Positions 26,667 to 34,922 of a stretch of DNA of 64,000 nucleotides are shown here, piece after piece. How positions within the stretch are numbered: position 1 is the first letter of the stretch; every line of letters begins with the position of its first letter. This DNA is from Thauera humireducens. Its GTDB lineage: Bacteria > Pseudomonadota > Gammaproteobacteria > Burkholderiales > Rhodocyclaceae. A program made the position numbers and the translations under genes. Below the pieces are notes generated by a model. It was not told the DNA's origin, made no database searches, and saw only the letters and a program-made list of their open reading frames with translations. The DNA is taken from positions 2,542,001 through 2,606,000 of the forward strand of contig NZ_CP014646.1 in the NCBI RefSeq assembly GCF_001051995.2, given 5' to 3'.

Positions 26667-27437
26667 ATGGAAACAACGCAGGCCTTCGGCCTTGCTCACC
26701 TGTGGGCGCAATCCGACGCCGTCATCCGCGCCGTGGCCCTGATGCTGCTGCTGATGTCGGTCACGAGCTGGTACCTCATCCTGGCGCGCGCTCTGCGCCA
26801 GCTGCGGGCGCGTCATCATGAAGGTGCAGTGGAGGCCTTCTGGGCCGCACCAGACCTGGAGAGCGGCCTGAAGCGCCTCAGCACCCAGGCGCCCGAGTCA
26901 CCGTTCGAGGCACTGGCCCAGCAGGGCGCCGCCGCCGCGCAGCACATCCGTCGCCACACCGCCAGCGAAACGCTGGGCGGCAAGCTCGATGCGGACGAGG
27001 TGATCACCCGCGCGCTGCGCAAGTCGATCGCCTTGTCGACCGCGGGTCTCGAATCGGGCATGACCGTGCTCGCCTCGATCGGCTCCACGGCCCCCTTCGT
27101 GGGCCTGTTCGGCACCGTATGGGGCATCTATCACGCGCTGGTGAACATCAGCGCCTCGGGCATGGCGACGCTGGACAAGGTGGCCGGACCGGTCGGCGAA
27201 GCGCTGATCATGACCGCCTTCGGCCTCTTCGTCGCGATCCCTGCCGTGCTGGCCTACAACGCCATCACCCGCGCCAACCGCGTCGAGCTGTCCGAACTGG
27301 ATGCGTTCGCCCACGACCTGCACGCCTGGTTCTCGACCGGTGCCCGCATTGCCCCGGTGGCCCTCCAGGCCGCCAACGAGCGTACGTCGGCGCGGGCGGT
27401 GGCACCGATCGACGGAGCAGCAAACGGAGCGGCATGA
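26667..27437 (+). CDS. exbB: ExbB proton-channel subunit
   Basis: 256 residues, three helices (about 20-42, 133-155, 175-197) of the MotA/TolQ/ExbB family. Signature GSTAPFVGLFGTVWGIYHAL and GPVGEALIMTAFGLFVAIPAVLAYN. Forms the TonB motor with ExbD. The stop overlaps the exbD start. Confidence 0.93.
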   Translation: METTQAFGLAHLWAQSDAVIRAVALMLLLMSVTSWYLILARALRQLRARHHEGAVEAFWAAPDLESGLKRLSTQAPESPFEALAQQGAAAAQHIRRHTASETLGGKLDADEVITRALRKSIALSTAGLESGMTVLASIGSTAPFVGLFGTVWGIYHALVNISASGMATLDKVAGPVGEALIMTAFGLFVAIPAVLAYNAITRANRVELSELDAFAHDLHAWFSTGARIAPVALQAANERTSARAVAPIDGAANGAA

Positions 27438-27868
27438 TGGCCTTCGGCGGTTTCAACAACGGCGACAGCCGTCCCCTGCAAAGCGAAATCAACATGGTGC
27501 CGCTGATCGACGTCATGCTGGTGCTGCTGATCGTGTTCATGATCACCGCGCCGCTGCTGACGCACTCGGTCAAGATCGACCTGCCGCAGGCCTCGAGCCA
27601 GCCCACGCAGGAGAAGCCCGAGACGGTATCGCTGTCGATCAACGGCGAAGGCAAGCTGTTCTGGAACAACGACGCGCTCGATGACGCGGCGCTGCCGGCC
27701 CGCCTGAAGGCCGCCGCCGAACAGACGCCGCAGCCGGAGCTGCACCTGCGGGCCGATCGCGAGACACGCTATCAGAAGCTGGCCGAAGTGATGTCGCTGG
27801 CACGCGAGGCGGGCATCGAGAAGATGGGTTTCATCACCCAGCCAAGCAGCGAGCCGAACACCCGCTAG
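27434..27868 (+). CDS. exbD: ExbD proton-channel subunit
   Basis: 144 residues. Single helix at about 21-43 preceded by NMVPLIDVMLVLLIVFM with the essential membrane Asp. The periplasmic domain follows (LHLRADRETRYQKLAEVMSLA). Two adjacent ATG codons at 27434 and 27437; the first overlaps the exbB stop. Confidence 0.93.
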   Translation: MMAFGGFNNGDSRPLQSEINMVPLIDVMLVLLIVFMITAPLLTHSVKIDLPQASSQPTQEKPETVSLSINGEGKLFWNNDALDDAALPARLKAAAEQTPQPELHLRADRETRYQKLAEVMSLAREAGIEKMGFITQPSSEPNTR

Positions 27869-27895
27869 ACCGCGGGCTGAAGACAGGAAAGGAAC

Positions 27896-27920
27896 GCGGC
27901 CGCCCTTGGGCGGCCGTTCT
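27896..27920. terminator. Hairpin between exbD and the Fur-family gene
   Basis: 9-bp GC-rich inverted repeat (27896-27904 with 27907-27915) followed by TTCTGT, in the 68-bp convergent gap. Confidence 0.6.
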
Positions 27921-27936
27921 GTATCCGGCAGCGCGA

Positions 27937-28353
27937 TCAACCGCGCTTGCCGCGCACCCGGATGATCACATCGACCTGCTCGAGCTCGACGCCCTCGGGC
28001 AGACGCGGCACGCCGACGACAGTGAGCTCGTCAGCCGCGACATCGCGCACTTCGCCGGTATCGACGTCGTACAGGTGGTAATGCGGATCGGTGTTCGAAT
28101 CGAACACGACCCGGTCCGGATCGACGATCAGTTCGCGTACCAAGTTTTTCTCGCGGAACAGGCGCAGCGTGTTGTAAACCGTGGCGCGCGAGGTCTCGGG
28201 CGCATTGACACGCACCCGCTCGAGCACCTGATCGGCCGACAGATGCACGGGACGCGCGAACAAGACGCGCGCGATCTCGATGCGCTGATGGGTGACAGGG
28301 ACGCCGACGCTGCGCAGGCAGGCAATCGCGTCTTCGGTGGCATCTACATTCAT
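27937..28353 (-). CDS. Fur-superfamily regulator, Irr/PerR type
   Basis: 138 residues. Winged helix at about 8-78 (VPVTHQRIEIARVLF, TSRATVYNTLRLFREKNLV) and a dimer/metal domain with PHYHLYDVDTGEV (H91, H93). It has a single Cys (C12) and none of the CxxC structural-zinc pairs of Fur/Zur, which fits Irr- or PerR-like sensors of heme or peroxide. ATG at 28353 follows AGAGAG. It lies downstream of a cytochrome c peroxidase but behind a terminator; a common operator is suggested below. Confidence 0.82.
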   Translation of the reverse strand: MNVDATEDAIACLRSVGVPVTHQRIEIARVLFARPVHLSADQVLERVRVNAPETSRATVYNTLRLFREKNLVRELIVDPDRVVFDSNTDPHYHLYDVDTGEVRDVAADELTVVGVPRLPEGVELEQVDVIIRVRGKRG

Positions 28354-28403
28354 GTCTCTCTCTGGGCCCACCCGGGTCTTGTCTTGTCTTCGGAACGAAT
28401 ACC

Positions 28404-28420
28404 TAGCTGCGTCGAGTCTA
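28404..28420. promoter_or_regulatory. Candidate Fur-family operator before its own gene
   Basis: TAGCTGCGTCGAGTCTA, imperfect dyad, shares TCGAGTCTA with the operator of the cytochrome c peroxidase gene (29530-29546). Possible autoregulation. Confidence 0.35.
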
Positions 28421-28441
28421 CGCCTGCCAGCCCGTCCCTGC

Positions 28442-28479
28442 AAAAAAACCGGCCCTCCACACGGGGAGTCGGCCGGGTT
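28442..28479 (-). terminator. Terminator of the cytochrome c peroxidase gene
   Basis: GGCCGGGTT (28471-28479) pairs with AACCGGCC (28447-28454); seven T follow on the minus strand. Confidence 0.82.
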
Positions 28480-28492
28480 CGTACAGCAAGGC

Positions 28493-29488
28493 TTACTGCC
28501 AGGGATTCGGCTTCGGCGTCGCGTTGGACGACGGCGGCAGGATCGGCATCACGAAGGTCGGCTGGTCGCCGGTCAGCGTCTTCAGGAAGGCGACGATGTC
28601 GGAGATCTCCTGTTCGCTGTACTTGCGACCCAGTTGCAGGCGGCCCATGAGCTCCACCGCCTGTTCCAGCGTCGCGGCTTCGCCGTCGTGGAAGTACGGG
28701 TAGGTGAGCTCCACGTTGCGCAGTGTGGGCACCTTGAAGTTCATGCGGTCTTCATCCTTGCCGGTGACGCCCGCGCGGCCTTCGGCCGGGTTGTTCGTCT
28801 TGTACGGCTCGAACAGACCCATCTTCTGGAACGAGGTACCGCCCGCCGCCGGACCGTTGTGGCAGGCCACGCAGCCGCTTTCCTTGAACAGGCCGTAACC
28901 GGCGAGCTCGCGGTCGTTCAGCGCCTTGTCATCGCCCTTCAGCCATGCATCGAACGGCGAGTTCGGCGTGACCAGCGTTTCCTCGAAGGCGGCGATCGCC
29001 TGGGTGATCTTGTCGATGTTGATGTCGGCCGAGCCGAACACCGACTTGAATTCGGCCACGTAGCCCGGGATGGTGCGCAGCGTGCCGACGGCCAGGTCGT
29101 GCGTGAAGGCCATTTCGCCCGGGTTGGCGATCGGACCGCCCGCCTGCTCCTTCAGGTCAGCCGCACGGCCGTCCCAGAACTGCGCCACGGCCAGGCTGGA
29201 GTTCAGCACGGTCGGCGAGTTGATCGGCCCCTGCTGCCATTTGTCGCCAATCGAGGTCTTCAGGTTGTCGCTGCCGCCCATCGACAGGTTGTGACAGGAG
29301 TTGCAAGAAATGAAGCCCGAGCGCGACAGGCGCGGATCGAAGTACAGCTTCTTGCCCAGTTCGACCAGCGCCGGATTGGTGACCTGCGCCGGCTGGATCG
29401 GCTGGATCGGCTCGTCGCGGGTCGTCGCGGCCCAGGCGGTGCCGGCCACGGCCAGCGCGGAAGCAATCGCAATCGCCTTCAATTTCAT
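28493..29488 (-). CDS. Di-heme cytochrome c peroxidase
   Basis: 331 residues: signal peptide about 1-21 (TAWAA), two CxxCH sites (C62/C65/H66 and C206/C209/H210), and the CcpA/MauG-family blocks LGKKLYFDPRLSRSGFISC, FWDGRAADLKEQ and VPTLRNVELTYPYFHDG. Reduces H2O2 in the periplasm using cytochrome c electrons, chiefly under low oxygen. Preceded by an FNR-like box and a Fur-family operator. Confidence 0.92.
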   Translation of the reverse strand: MKLKAIAIASALAVAGTAWAATTRDEPIQPIQPAQVTNPALVELGKKLYFDPRLSRSGFISCNSCHNLSMGGSDNLKTSIGDKWQQGPINSPTVLNSSLAVAQFWDGRAADLKEQAGGPIANPGEMAFTHDLAVGTLRTIPGYVAEFKSVFGSADINIDKITQAIAAFEETLVTPNSPFDAWLKGDDKALNDRELAGYGLFKESGCVACHNGPAAGGTSFQKMGLFEPYKTNNPAEGRAGVTGKDEDRMNFKVPTLRNVELTYPYFHDGEAATLEQAVELMGRLQLGRKYSEQEISDIVAFLKTLTGDQPTFVMPILPPSSNATPKPNPWQ

Positions 29489-29529
29489 GGTGCTCTCCTT
29501 GCTTGATTGAAGCCTTGTTTTAAGACTGT

Positions 29530-29546
29530 TTTAGACTCGATCTAAA
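29530..29546. promoter_or_regulatory. Fur-superfamily operator at the peroxidase promoter
   Basis: TTTAGACTCGATCTAAA has perfect 6-bp arms (TTTAGA/TCTAAA) around 5 bp. It lies just downstream of the predicted transcription start of the peroxidase gene. It resembles the Irr-type TTTAGA...TCTAAA elements rather than a classic Fur box, fitting the Irr/PerR-like regulator nearby. Confidence 0.6.
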
Positions 29547-29556
29547 TTTGAGCCCC

Positions 29557-29598
29557 ATTAGACCCGCGCCTGCAGCCGGCTTTCTTGATCCAGATCAG
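29557..29598 (-). promoter_or_regulatory. FNR-type promoter of the peroxidase gene
   Basis: TTGAT-CCAG-ATCAG (29585-29598) matches 9 of 10 FNR consensus bases. On the minus strand TCTAAT (29562-29557, five of six to TATAAT) follows after 22 bp, which places the box at -41.5, the class II activator position. Confidence 0.65.
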
Positions 29599-29723
29599 AA
29601 GTCATGCGCGGGCCGGTCCGTGGCTTCATTACGATACAAAGCCCTCCCCGACGAACGTCTATGCTTGGCGCGCTGTCTTCCAGAGGCCACGCACCGGCTC
29701 TTCCGAACCTTCCACGCACCACA

Positions 29724-31040
29724 ATGAACCAGAACACAGCCTCTTCAGAAGCCCGATCCCCACGCCGCGGCTTGCGCACCAGCCTCGTCCTCATCGTGCT
29801 CGGTCTTGCCGGCGCCGGAACCTGGCTGGCCTGGCCGCAGCTGGTCGGACGGACCGATCCACTCGCCGCCTATCAGTTCGCCACCGTGCAGCGCGGCGAT
29901 GTCGAAGACCTCGTGACCGCCACCGGCACGCTGCAGCCACGTGATTACGTCGATGTCGGCGCCCAGGTTTCCGGCCAGCTCAAGAAGATCCACGTCGAGG
30001 TCGGCAGCGAGGTGAAGGAAGGCGAGCTGCTTGCCGAGATCGACCCCACGGTCTATCGGGCACGCGTCGACGCCTCGCGCGCGCAACTGCGCAACCTGCG
30101 CGCATCGTTGAAGGAGCGCGAGGCGCAACTCACGCTGGCGCACATCCAGCTGCGCCGCCAGCAGGCTCTGATGGCCGAAGACGCGACCACCAAGGAAAGC
30201 CTGCAGACCGCCGAAGCGAGCGCCAAGTCGGCCGAGGCGCAGCTCGAGGCGCTCGGGGCCCAGATCGAGCAGATCGAATCCACGCTGCGCGCCGACGAAG
30301 CCAACCTGCAATACGCACGCATCCTGTCGCCGATGAGCGGCACCGTGGTGTCGATCACCGCCCGCCAGGGGCAGACGCTCAACACCAACCAGCAGGCGCC
30401 GGTGATCCTGCGCGTAGCCGACCTCAACACCATGACGGTGCAGACCCAGGTGTCGGAAGCGGACATCAGCCGGCTGAAGCTCGGCATGGACGCCTACTTC
30501 ACGACGCTGGGCGGTGGTGGCAAGCGCTGGCAGGGCAGACTCGAGAAGATCGAACCGACGCCGACCGTGACCAACAACGTGGTGCTCTACAACGCACTGT
30601 TCGACGTGCAGAACCCCGACGGCCTGCTGATGACGCAGATGACGGCGCAGGTCTTCTTCGTCGTCGCCCAGGCGAAGGATGCCTTGCTGGTGCCGATGGC
30701 GGCGCTGGCTAAGGGCGCCATCCGGCCCGCACCGGCGGCCGGCGGCACCCGCACCGGCGGTGGCGCGAGCGGTTCGAACAACGGCGGCGGCGAAGCCTCT
30801 GGCGCCAGTCGCACTGGCGGTCCGCGCCCTGGCACATCGCGCGCCCCACTTTCGGGCGGCACGGTCAAGGTCCTCAACGCGGGCGGCGTGCTGGAGGAAC
30901 GCAAGGTGCGCATCGGCGTATCCAACCGGGTGCAGGCCCAGGTTCTGGAAGGCCTCGAGGACGGCGAGCGCGTCGTCGCCGGCCTTGGCAGCAGTGGCGC
31001 CGAAAGCAGCAACCGTCCGCAGATGCCGCCCAGACTATGA
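29724..31040 (+). CDS. macA: MacA-type efflux periplasmic adaptor
   Basis: 438 residues. Single N-terminal helix (about 17-36), lipoyl/barrel blocks ([43 protein letters not shown]), a coiled-coil hairpin (about 115-215) and a C-terminal membrane-proximal domain. Residues about 340-395 are a Gly/Ala/Arg low-complexity insert not usual in MacA. ATG at 29724 is used; longer in-frame starts lack support. Coupled by ATGA to macB. Confidence 0.88.
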   Translation: MNQNTASSEARSPRRGLRTSLVLIVLGLAGAGTWLAWPQLVGRTDPLAAYQFATVQRGDVEDLVTATGTLQPRDYVDVGAQVSGQLKKIHVEVGSEVKEGELLAEIDPTVYRARVDASRAQLRNLRASLKEREAQLTLAHIQLRRQQALMAEDATTKESLQTAEASAKSAEAQLEALGAQIEQIESTLRADEANLQYARILSPMSGTVVSITARQGQTLNTNQQAPVILRVADLNTMTVQTQVSEADISRLKLGMDAYFTTLGGGGKRWQGRLEKIEPTPTVTNNVVLYNALFDVQNPDGLLMTQMTAQVFFVVAQAKDALLVPMAALAKGAIRPAPAAGGTRTGGGASGSNNGGGEASGASRTGGPRPGTSRAPLSGGTVKVLNAGGVLEERKVRIGVSNRVQAQVLEGLEDGERVVAGLGSSGAESSNRPQMPPRL

Positions 31041-33025
31041 AGGCCGAACGTCTTCCACCGCTGGATTCGACCGCGTCGTCCACGCCCGCGTCGACCACCA
31101 CGGCGCCGCTGATCGCACTGCAGGGCATCACGCGCAGCTTTCGCAACGGTGAGGTCGAGACCCAGGTGCTGCACGGCATAGACCTCGAGATCTACCCCGG
31201 TGAGTTCGTTGCGATCGTCGGCGCCTCCGGTTCGGGCAAGTCGACGCTGATGAATATCCTGGGTTGCCTCGACCGTCCGACCAGCGGCACCTACCGCTTC
31301 ATGGGCGAGGACGTCGCCGGCTTCGACCGTGACGCGCTGGCGCGGGTGCGGCGTGAGGCTTTCGGCTTCGTGTTCCAGAGCTACAACCTGATCGGCGGCG
31401 CCACCGCGCGCGAGAACGTCGAGGTCCCGGCCGTGTATTCCGGCATGCCGCCCGACGAACGCCACCAGCGCGCGTCCGAACTGCTGTCGACGCTGGGGCT
31501 GGCCGAACGTGTCCACCACCGCCCCAACCAGCTCTCGGGCGGTCAGCAGCAACGCGTGTCGATCGCGCGCGCACTGATGAACGGCGGTCGCATCATCCTC
31601 GCCGACGAGCCGACCGGCGCGCTCGACAGCAAGAGCGGCGCCGAGGTCATGAAGCTGCTGCGCGAGCTGTCCGCAGCCGGCCACACCATCGTGCTGATCA
31701 CGCACGAGCGCGAGGTCGCCGAGCAGGCCCAGCGCATCATCGAGATCCGCGACGGGCGCATCGTATCCGACCCTGGCCCGCGGCGGTCGCAGGAACCCGA
31801 ACCCGACTTCGCCCCGCACATCGATCGCACCTCGCAACTGTCGGATGTCGTCGAGGCCACCCGCACCGCGCTGCGGGCGCTGCGGGCCAACCTGTTCCGC
31901 GCCATCCTGACGCTGCTCGGCATCGTCATCGGCGTGGCTTCGGTGATCGCGATGCTCGCGATCGGCGACGGCGCCAAGCAGAAGGTCATCGACCAGGTGA
32001 GCGCGATGGGCACCAACCTGCTCACGATCCGCCCCGGCGCGCCCAACACCCGCGGACGGGATGCGCCCGCGACGCTGGTGATCGAGGACGTGCAGGCCAT
32101 CGCCGAACTGCCGAACGTGCTCGCCTCGGTGCCCGAGCAAGGGGGCACGATCACGGTGCGCACCGGCAACGTCGACCACCGCACCAGCGTCAACGCCACC
32201 TCGGCCGACTACGTCGTGGCGCGCAACTGGGCGCCTGCCGCCGGCACCTTCTTCAGCGCCGAAGACGAGGCGCGCTACGCCACGGTCGCCGCGCTCGGGC
32301 AGACGGTGGCCAGGGCCCTGTTCCCGGCCGGTGACGGTATCGGCCAGTTCGTACTGGTGAACAACATCCCCTTCCAGGTGGTCGGCGTGATGACGCCCAA
32401 GGGCGCCACGCCCTGGGGGCAGGACCAGGACGACATCGTGTTCGTGCCCTACACCACCGGCAGCCTGCGCATCACCGGCCAGCGCTTCCTGCGCAACGTC
32501 ACGGTGGCGGTGGAGGACGTCGCACAGATCGACGACACCCAGGCCGAGGTCACGAGCCTGCTGCTGGCACGCCACGGCGTCGAGGATTTCCAGATCCGCA
32601 ACATGGCCTCGGTGATCGACACCGTGTCCGAGACGCAGAACACGCTCACCATCCTCCTCGGCACGGTGGCGGCGATCTCGCTGCTGGTGGGCGGCATCGG
32701 CGTCATGAACATCATGCTGGTGTCGGTGACCGAGCGCACGCGCGAGATCGGCATCCGCATGGCTACCGGCGCACGCATGAAGAACATCCTGCAGCAGTTC
32801 CTGATCGAAGCGCTGGTGGTGTCCGCCGTCGGCGGGCTGATCGGGGTAGCGGTCGGGCTGGGCAGCGCGGCGATCATCGCGCGCTTCGGCACTGCGGTGC
32901 AGTACTCGCTCACGCCGGTCGTGCTCGCCTTCAGCTGCGCCTTCCTCACCGGCCTCATCTTCGGCTACCTGCCGGCACGCAAGGCCGCCCGGCTCGATCC
33001 CGTCGTCGCCCTGGCGTCGGAATGA
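31037..33025 (+). CDS. macB: MacB-type ABC exporter (ATPase-permease fusion)
   Basis: 662 residues. N-terminal ATPase (about 25-245): Walker [10 protein letters not shown] (62-70), LSGGQQQR signature, Walker [13 protein letters not shown], switch His in LITHERE. C-terminal FtsX/MacB permease with four helices and a large periplasmic domain (about 310-540). With MacA and the OM factor it forms a tripartite pump for macrolides, peptides or siderophores; substrate unknown here. Neighbouring iron genes make siderophore export a possibility. Confidence 0.92.
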   Translation: MKAERLPPLDSTASSTPASTTTAPLIALQGITRSFRNGEVETQVLHGIDLEIYPGEFVAIVGASGSGKSTLMNILGCLDRPTSGTYRFMGEDVAGFDRDALARVRREAFGFVFQSYNLIGGATARENVEVPAVYSGMPPDERHQRASELLSTLGLAERVHHRPNQLSGGQQQRVSIARALMNGGRIILADEPTGALDSKSGAEVMKLLRELSAAGHTIVLITHEREVAEQAQRIIEIRDGRIVSDPGPRRSQEPEPDFAPHIDRTSQLSDVVEATRTALRALRANLFRAILTLLGIVIGVASVIAMLAIGDGAKQKVIDQVSAMGTNLLTIRPGAPNTRGRDAPATLVIEDVQAIAELPNVLASVPEQGGTITVRTGNVDHRTSVNATSADYVVARNWAPAAGTFFSAEDEARYATVAALGQTVARALFPAGDGIGQFVLVNNIPFQVVGVMTPKGATPWGQDQDDIVFVPYTTGSLRITGQRFLRNVTVAVEDVAQIDDTQAEVTSLLLARHGVEDFQIRNMASVIDTVSETQNTLTILLGTVAAISLLVGGIGVMNIMLVSVTERTREIGIRMATGARMKNILQQFLIEALVVSAVGGLIGVAVGLGSAAIIARFGTAVQYSLTPVVLAFSCAFLTGLIFGYLPARKAARLDPVVALASE

Positions 33026-34455
33026 AACAGAACCCCCCGAACATGCACCCCATTCACGCCCGCTCGAACGCAAGCCGCACCACCACCGGAAAGCGCGTCG
33101 CACTCGTCCTTCTGACCACCGGCGTCCTGGGTGGCTGCGCCATCACAGAGCCGGTCGTGCGCCCTGAATTCGCGCTGCCCGACCATTGGTCCGAGGCCGC
33201 ATCCGGCACCGCAGCGAAGCTTCCCGACACCTGGTGGCAGGACTTCGGCTCGCCGCAGCTCGACGCGCTGGTCGCCGAAGCCCTGCTCGCCGCGCCCGAC
33301 CTGCTGATCCAGGCCGAGCGCGTGGTACAGGCCGAACTGGCGCTGCGCCAGGCCGGCGCCTCCTTGCTACCCTCGCTGTCGCTCGCCGGCGGCAGCGGTG
33401 TGCAGAGCGCGGAAGGGGACGAATCCGGCTCGACCAGCGTCAACCTCAACGCACGCTATGAAGTCGATCTGTGGGGCCGCCTGGCCGCAAGCCGCGACGC
33501 AAGCCGCGCCAACCTCACAGCGACGCGCTTCGACCGCGACGCGGCGCGCCTGTCGATGGTGGCCAACGTCGCCACGCTGTGGTTCCAGAGCCTGGCGCTG
33601 GCAGAACGCGTCGACATCGCGCGCAACAACCTCGCGATCGCTGAACGTGTGCTGCGCGTGGTGCAGGCGCGCTACGACAACGGTGCCGCTTCGGCGCTGG
33701 AGCTCAGCCAGCAGCGCAGCACGGTGCTGAACCAGCGCAAGGCCATCGAGCCGCTCGAGGTCACGCTGCGCCAGACGCGCTCGGCGCTCGCCATCCTGCT
33801 CGGGCGCAATCCGCAGGCCGGCTTCATCGTCGGCGAGCGACTCGCCGGACTGCAAGTGCCCGCGGTCTCTGCCGGGCTCCCGTCCGAATTGCTGTTGCGT
33901 CGTCCCGACATCGCCGCGAGCGAAGCCGGCCTCGCCGCCGCCGCCGCCAATGTTGCCGCGACGCGCGCAGCCCTGCTGCCCAGCATCAGCCTGTCGGCCG
34001 GCGCTGCAACCAGCAGCGCGGAGTTGCTGTCGCTGGTCGGGCGCAACAGCGTGCTGTCGCTGTCGGCCTCGCTCCTGCAGACGATCTTCGACGGCGGACG
34101 TCTCGCTGCCGATGTCGACATCCAGCGCTCACGCCAGCGCGAGCTGGTCGAGACCCACCGCCGCACCGTGCTCGCCGCGCTGAAGGAAGTGGAGGACGCA
34201 CTCGCCGACAGCGCCCGCGACGCCAACCAGGAAACCGCACAACGCGAGATCCTGGCCGAAGCGCAGCGCAGCCTGCGCCTGGCGGAACTGCGTTACCGCG
34301 AGGGCGCCGACAGCCTGCTGACGGTGCTGGATGCACAGCGCACGCTGTTCTCCGCGCAGGACCAGATGGCGCAACTGCGACTGGCGCGGCTGACGGATGC
34401 GGTCAACCTCTACAAGGCGCTCGGTGGCGGCTGGCAGGCGCCGAGCGACGGCTAG
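33022..34455 (+). CDS. RND-type outer-membrane efflux lipoprotein (NodT family)
   Basis: 477 residues. Signal peptide with lipobox LGGC (Cys39), two OEP repeats ([41 protein letters not shown]). This TolC-like trimeric channel completes the MacAB pump. Start overlaps macB stop by 4 bp; an ATG at 33043 would shorten the lead before the signal peptide. Confidence 0.9.
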   Translation: MKQNPPNMHPIHARSNASRTTTGKRVALVLLTTGVLGGCAITEPVVRPEFALPDHWSEAASGTAAKLPDTWWQDFGSPQLDALVAEALLAAPDLLIQAERVVQAELALRQAGASLLPSLSLAGGSGVQSAEGDESGSTSVNLNARYEVDLWGRLAASRDASRANLTATRFDRDAARLSMVANVATLWFQSLALAERVDIARNNLAIAERVLRVVQARYDNGAASALELSQQRSTVLNQRKAIEPLEVTLRQTRSALAILLGRNPQAGFIVGERLAGLQVPAVSAGLPSELLLRRPDIAASEAGLAAAAANVAATRAALLPSISLSAGAATSSAELLSLVGRNSVLSLSASLLQTIFDGGRLAADVDIQRSRQRELVETHRRTVLAALKEVEDALADSARDANQETAQREILAEAQRSLRLAELRYREGADSLLTVLDAQRTLFSAQDQMAQLRLARLTDAVNLYKALGGGWQAPSDG

Positions 34456-34551
34456 CCCGAAGCGGCTGCCACGGCCGAGCACTGCCCGGTACTGATCCGG
34501 CACACTCCTCAGCCATCCGGCCCACGCACATAGCGATGGTTTGCGTGTTGT

Positions 34552-34570
34552 ATTAATGCGAACCCTTCTC
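34552..34570. promoter_or_regulatory. Upstream Fur-like box of the siderophore receptor
   Basis: ATTAATGCGAACCCTTCTC matches 12 of 19 Fur consensus positions and closely resembles the hemP Fur box (shared AATGCGAA core). Confidence 0.5.
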
Positions 34571-34577
34571 AGTCGCG

Positions 34578-34613
34578 TTGACACATGCAGCTCTCTTACT
34601 GAGAATAGTAAGC
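34578..34613 (+). promoter_or_regulatory. Promoter with overlapping Fur box, siderophore receptor operon
   Basis: TTGACA (34578-34583), 17-bp spacer, GAGAAT (34601-34606). The dyad CTTACT-GAGAAT-AGTAAG (34595-34612) covers the -10 and fits the Fur consensus at 12 of 19. Confidence 0.65.
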
Positions 34614-34922
34614 ATCTGCAACAGCAGAGGTGGGATAGGTCGTCTGCGCTTCGCCACACGATCGATTTCCCGCCCTAGCCAGCCACTCCGCGACGTCGGA
34701 TCAGCCAGCCAAGCCAGCCCTTCATCGCTTGACCCGGGGATCCGTACGTCCGATCACGGCGCACGCCACGAGCTGTTCGCCGTCTTCCCGCTCGACGCGA
34801 GCACCCACGCCATGCGGCCAGCCGTGCCGGCGTGAGCCGCTCGGCGAACACGGACTCGACATCCCCGCCAGGCCAGGGCTGATCACCCGAACGTTCTCGC
34901 AACCCGTGATCAGGAAAACTCG

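Larger units (their letters stand above)
34456..34922. other. 467-bp intergenic region with Fur-controlled promoter and long leader
   Basis: No convincing gene. Contains two Fur-box-like sites (34552-34570, 34595-34613), a strong -35/-10 pair, then about 310 nt of GC-rich leader before the receptor start. No known riboswitch was recognised in the leader. Confidence 0.6.

Noticed and set aside
34578..34835. A small plus-strand frame in the receptor leader
   Set aside because: No ribosome site, starts inside the predicted promoter and shows no family resemblance.
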